This document shows, piece by piece, positions 52,569 to 55,675 of a stretch of 55,675 bases of DNA (positions are counted from its first letter, which is position 1; every line of letters begins with the position of its first letter). The notes beneath the pieces are model-generated. The model was not told the origin of the DNA and did not search any database. It worked only from the letters and a program-made list of their open reading frames with translations. Origin of the DNA: an uncultured Lachnospiraceae bacterium (lineage in GTDB: Bacteria; Bacillota; Clostridia; Lachnospirales; Lachnospiraceae); assembly GCA_902779445.1 (NCBI GenBank), contig CACZBM010000013.1, positions 1 through 55,675 on the forward strand. The letters are read 5' to 3'. The position numbers were made by a program, and so were the translations under genes.

Positions 52569-53435
52569 ATGCTTGTAACACTAAAAGAAATTATGGAAAT
52601 AGCCGAGGAAAAAAAGATCGCCGTAGGTGCTTTTAACGCATCCGGTCTTGAGGCTATTGAAGCAGAACTCGCTGCAGCAGAGGGGTTAAACCTCCCTGTC
52701 ATCATCCAGTTTGCCCAGTGCCATGAGCCCTGGATCCCGCTTAAGACAATAGGACCCATTATGGTGGATATGGCAAAGAAAGCATCCGTGCCCGTATGTA
52801 TCCATCTGGATCACGGCGAGACCCTTGAGTACTTAAAGGAAGCTCTTGAAATAGGCTTCACCGGAATAATGTATGACGGTTCAGTGCTGCCCTACGAAGA
52901 AAACCTGCAGAATACAAAGAAAGCAGTGGAAATGGCAGGGAAGTACGGAGCATCTGTTGAAGCAGAGCTTGGCTCCATGGGTAAAAGAGAATCCGGATCC
53001 GGAGAAGAGGGCGCAGGTGTTGATGACGATACCAAGATCTACACTGATCCAGACCTTGCTGCATCCTTTGTTTCCGATACAAAGATCGATGCACTTGCAT
53101 GCTCTTTCGGAACAACCCACGGTATCTACCTCGCCGAGCCCAGACTGGATTTTGATGTGGTAAAGAATGTAAGAATCAAAACCGGAAACATTCCTGTTGT
53201 CATGCACGGCGGATCAGGTGTCAGCAACGAGGATTACCGCAAAGCCGTAGAGTCCGGAGTTAGAAAGATTAATTACTTTACATACATGGACAAGGCCGGC
53301 GGGACAGCTGCTGCTGACTATATCAAAGGTCTTAAGGATAAGGATCCTGTATTCTTCTCGTCTATATTTATGGCGGCAAGAGAAGCCATGAAGTACAACG
53401 TGGAATCTGCCATGAAGGTGTTTGCAGGGATCTGA
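52569..53435 (+). CDS. Class II ketose-bisphosphate aldolase
   Basis: This 288-residue protein belongs to the FbaA/GatY/IolJ family. Zinc ligands are visible in HLDHGE (about 80-85), TTHGIY and VMHGGSGV, with EAELGSMGKRE between them and the phosphate-binding KINYFTYM near the end. It cleaves a ketose (bis)phosphate to dihydroxyacetone phosphate and an aldehyde. The FGGY kinase 19 bp downstream suggests a dedicated sugar pathway rather than central glycolysis. CGGAGG lies 8 bases before the ATG. Confidence 0.92.
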   Translation: MLVTLKEIMEIAEEKKIAVGAFNASGLEAIEAELAAAEGLNLPVIIQFAQCHEPWIPLKTIGPIMVDMAKKASVPVCIHLDHGETLEYLKEALEIGFTGIMYDGSVLPYEENLQNTKKAVEMAGKYGASVEAELGSMGKRESGSGEEGAGVDDDTKIYTDPDLAASFVSDTKIDALACSFGTTHGIYLAEPRLDFDVVKNVRIKTGNIPVVMHGGSGVSNEDYRKAVESGVRKINYFTYMDKAGGTAAADYIKGLKDKDPVFFSSIFMAAREAMKYNVESAMKVFAGI

Positions 53436-53454
53436 TGAGCAGAAAGGTATATTT

Positions 53455-54972
53455 ATGAAGATAGCCGGACTGGATATCGGAACAACAGGCTGTAAGCTTA
53501 CCGTTTTTGATGAGACCGGTAAGGAACTCGATAAGTCCTACAGGGATTATCCCGTCAAAAGAGATGTATCCGGACACGAAATAGATGTCTCTTCACTTAT
53601 GAACAGTGTTTACGCAGTGACCGGAGCTATGGCATCAAAATACCCTGATATAGCAGGCATAGGCGTAACGAGCTTCGGGGAATCCTTTGTCATGACAGAT
53701 GATGAAGGGACTCCCCTTGCACCTGTGATGCTTTATACCGACCCGAGAGGCAGGAAAGAGTGCGAATGGCTGGCAGACAGGCTTGGTGAAGAAAAGATCG
53801 CCGGGATAACCGGTGTGGCCCCAAATGAAACCTACAGTCTTCCGAAGATCCTATGGAGAAAGAAAAATGACCCTGAGGTTTTCCGGAAGACGAAACATAT
53901 ATTCCTCATGGAAGACTATGTAGTATTCTCTCTCACCGGAAATGCCCGGATAGACTATTCCCTTGCAGCCAGAAGCATGGCTTTTGACATCAATACACTT
54001 GATTGGAGCAGTGAAATACTCGATACCGCAGGCATCGACAGGAGTCTCCTTTCAGAGCCTGTTCCCACCGGAAGCGACGCCGGTGTCATAACAGCGGGGA
54101 CAGCCGAAAAAACAGGACTCTCAGAAGGCACACACATTATTTCCATAAGCCACGATCAGGTAGCTGCCTGCATCGGTGCCGGAGCCTTTGACGGAAGCAT
54201 TGCTGTAGACGGTGCAGGAACAGTGCAGTGCCTTACCCCCATATTCGATGAAATGCCGGACAGCGAAAAGATGATGCCCGGAAAATATGTCATTGTACCC
54301 TATGTTATCCCCGGAAAATATGTTACATATGCTTTCTCCTATACCGGAGGAGCACTGATGCAATGGTGTACAGGGAATCTCGCAAAGAAGGAAGCAGAAG
54401 ACTGCTTCGGATCAGGTATATCCGTAAATGAATACCTTGAAAGACAATATGCTGACAACAGGAGGTCACAGGGACTGGATCCGGAAGGCCCTTCCGGAAT
54501 GCTCACACTGCCGCATTTCGCCGGTGCTGCCACTCCCTACATGGACACAGGTTCCAGAGGGGCTATCCTCGGGCTTACAACAGACAGCAAAGTATGCGAT
54601 ATATACAGATCCTGTATGGAGGGGATTACCTATGAAATGTATCTGAACTACAGAAATGTGGTTTCAGCCGGTGCAAAGCCGGAGATGATACATGCCACCG
54701 GAGGTGGAGCTCACTCAGCGGTCTGGATGCAGATGAAGGCCGATATGCTCGGGCTTCCCGTCACCGCCCTTAAAACCGTTGATGCTGGAACCGCGGGATC
54801 CGCAATGCTCACCGGAATTGCCACAGGAGTATTTAGTGATCTTAAACATGCCGCGTCGAAAATGGTCGATAAAACCAAAGTTTACCATCCGCGTTCCGGG
54901 TATCACGATAAATACATGAAAGCGTACGAACGCTATGAAAAGCTCTACACCGCAGTGAGAGGGCTGGTGTGA
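53455..54972 (+). CDS. FGGY family carbohydrate kinase
   Basis: This 505-residue protein is of typical FGGY length. The N-terminal phosphate loop is AGLDIGTTGCKLTVFD; GVTSFGESFVMTD, SISHDQVAACIGAGAFDG and the C-terminal ATGGGAHSAVWMQMKADMLG mark the two ASKHA halves. It phosphorylates a sugar or polyol; the class (xylulose, gluconate, other) is not certain. AAAGG lies 8 bases before ATG 53455. It shares an operon with the aldolase, so the product may be that enzyme's substrate or precursor. No transporter or regulator gene accompanies the pair. Confidence 0.93.
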   Translation: MKIAGLDIGTTGCKLTVFDETGKELDKSYRDYPVKRDVSGHEIDVSSLMNSVYAVTGAMASKYPDIAGIGVTSFGESFVMTDDEGTPLAPVMLYTDPRGRKECEWLADRLGEEKIAGITGVAPNETYSLPKILWRKKNDPEVFRKTKHIFLMEDYVVFSLTGNARIDYSLAARSMAFDINTLDWSSEILDTAGIDRSLLSEPVPTGSDAGVITAGTAEKTGLSEGTHIISISHDQVAACIGAGAFDGSIAVDGAGTVQCLTPIFDEMPDSEKMMPGKYVIVPYVIPGKYVTYAFSYTGGALMQWCTGNLAKKEAEDCFGSGISVNEYLERQYADNRRSQGLDPEGPSGMLTLPHFAGAATPYMDTGSRGAILGLTTDSKVCDIYRSCMEGITYEMYLNYRNVVSAGAKPEMIHATGGGAHSAVWMQMKADMLGLPVTALKTVDAGTAGSAMLTGIATGVFSDLKHAASKMVDKTKVYHPRSGYHDKYMKAYERYEKLYTAVRGLV

Positions 54973-55226
54973 GAGACCCCATTGACTTTAGGGTGCTGAA
55001 TCCGGCTTAACCCTTCCCCGTGAGCGCAGTAAGATCGTTGCTTTAATTTCAGACGGGCGGATTGCCTTTCGATTTGCCAGTAGTCAATACCTGTTTGCTT
55101 TAATAGTCTTCTTAGTATATATACATGTGATTCCGAAAAATAAGCCCCTGCCATTTTTTATTGTACTACGTATATATAGATATAAAACATACTGACAAGC
55201 ATTCGCTCTTGAAGGAGGAATGAAAA

Positions 55227-55484
55227 ATGGCTATGAACATACTTAATGAAAAAGAACTTGAAAATGTTTCAGGCGGATATATCTTCAACGCAGCAGAAGA
55301 TCCCGAACGTGAGTTATACGAAGTCCGTAACGACTTTGACGGAAACTATGTACATACAGGTAGCACCTACTGGACAAAAGAAGGGGCAATAGAAGCTGCG
55401 AAACGTGCAGGAATGTCCACAGAGGAAATAAACATAAAGCAGCTGCATTTCCTTATGGTTTTCCATCGTCTTCCGAAGGACTGA
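55227..55484 (+). CDS. Double-glycine-leader peptide (bacteriocin-type or signalling)
   Basis: This 85-residue protein begins MAMNILNEKELENVSGG. A short leader rich in Leu, Glu and Asn ending Val-Ser-Gly-Gly (G16-G17) is the signature recognised by C39-peptidase exporters. The predicted mature part (68 residues from YIFNAAEDP) is acidic, has no cysteine, and contains the helix-prone WTKEGAIEAAKRAGMSTEE. A lanthipeptide-type product is therefore unlikely. GGAGG lies 8 bases before the ATG. An AT-rich stretch at 55161-55188 (TTGTAC ... TATAAAAC) may be the promoter. The only C39 exporter in the window is at 49800-52007. Confidence 0.75.
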   Translation: MAMNILNEKELENVSGGYIFNAAEDPERELYEVRNDFDGNYVHTGSTYWTKEGAIEAAKRAGMSTEEINIKQLHFLMVFHRLPKD

Positions 55485-55582
55485 GGAAAATATCAGGGGC
55501 GCAGGCTTCCCGGCCCCATTGACTCATAATACCATAAACCTGTTTTCAAGCAAAAATAAAGGCTCCCGGAGAAATCTTGATA

Positions 55583-55675
55583 TGCTACCCTCAAGTAGGA
55601 CACTGAAATATAAAACCTACTTGGGGGTATTTCTATGTCCAGAAAGAGTAAGATTGATCCAGTCCTTAAGGTCCA
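55583..55675 (+). mobile_element. Left end of an IS3-family insertion sequence
   Basis: The likely left inverted repeat starts TGCTACCCTCAAGTAGGACA at 55583. A hairpin pairs 55586-55599 with 55616-55629 (TACCCTCAAGTAGG with CCTACTTGGGGGTA) and covers the ribosome binding region of the transposase gene. The element continues beyond the window. Confidence 0.6.
55635..55675 (+). CDS. IS3-family transposase OrfA, 5' end
   Basis: The partial frame, open to the window edge, reads MSRKSKIDPVLKV. This is typical of the N-terminus just before the helix-turn-helix of IS3/IS150-group OrfA proteins. GGGGG lies 7 bases before the ATG, inside the hairpin described for the element. Confidence 0.6.
   Translation, partial: MSRKSKIDPVLKV

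Noticed and set aside
54945..55154. Minus-strand open frame after the FGGY kinase, suggestive of a gene remnant
   Set aside because: No family is recognisable and there is no ribosome binding site. It may be a decayed fragment, but the sequence does not support a call.

Overview
The window looks like a chromosomal segment of a Lachnospiraceae-type Clostridium relative. Grounds: the gene content (meso-diaminopimelate dehydrogenase, FatA-type acyl-ACP thioesterase, an NHLP-type peptide exporter, an ECF transporter, a YtrA-type GntR/ABC module), strong GGAGG ribosome binding sites, frequent TTG/GTG starts, moderate GC, and many short palindromic intergenic repeats of the kind common in gut Clostridia. 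The species cannot be named from sequence alone.

Layout. (1) 145-2475 (+): a lone 776-residue protein with a PI3/4-kinase/FAM20-like catalytic core. (2) 2539-31229 (all -): a cell-surface polysaccharide locus of 23 genes, read right to left. In order these are an MBOAT O-acyltransferase and its SGNH partner, a GT2, rfbB and rfbA, a GH25 muramidase, rfbC, an ABC exporter (permease, then ATPase with a carbohydrate-binding tail), a methyltransferase-kinase fusion resembling an O-antigen chain terminator, two large tandem GT2 enzymes, a phosphosugar mutase, a GT-C/GT2/GtrA trio, a membrane-anchored esterase, a second GT2 with a flippase-like membrane protein, an APH/choline-kinase-like enzyme, two more GT2s, and the initiating phosphoglycosyltransferase. 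Together they suggest a lipid-linked heteropolysaccharide that is O-acetylated, side-branched and length-controlled by a terminal modification. rfbD is not in the window. (3) 31318-36152: an Rrf2/IscR-like regulator facing arcC-glgP, with a LacI regulator upstream. (4) 36318-39409: an ECF transporter whose S gene converges on its T and ATPase genes with no intergenic base. (5) 39456-42911: a YtrA-type GntR regulator, ABC ATPase and permease. (6) 43039-47395: xpt, tRNA-Leu(UAG), ddh, an acyl-ACP thioesterase and a thrS that lacks its TGS domain. (7) 47473-52254: the two NHLP-type export ABC proteins and a 74-residue stub of the HlyD-like partner. (8) 52569-54972 (+): a class II aldolase and an FGGY sugar kinase. 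(9) 55227-55484: an orphan double-glycine-leader peptide, then the left end of an IS3-family element running off the window.

Repeats. R1 has the core GTCATCCTGAGCG...CGAAGGATCT, is usually found as inverted pairs, and has expanded into 21-, 32- and 33-bp tandem arrays at three places. R2 begins CCCTCATCCGTC, folds into two hairpins with an invariant TTC loop, and always lies just 5' of a gene start inside the polysaccharide locus. R3 has the core TTAACTAAA.GCCATTGGA. A separate 186-bp element with 12-bp inverted ends and three hairpins lies at 14990-15175. No CRISPR array, rRNA, riboswitch or T-box was found.
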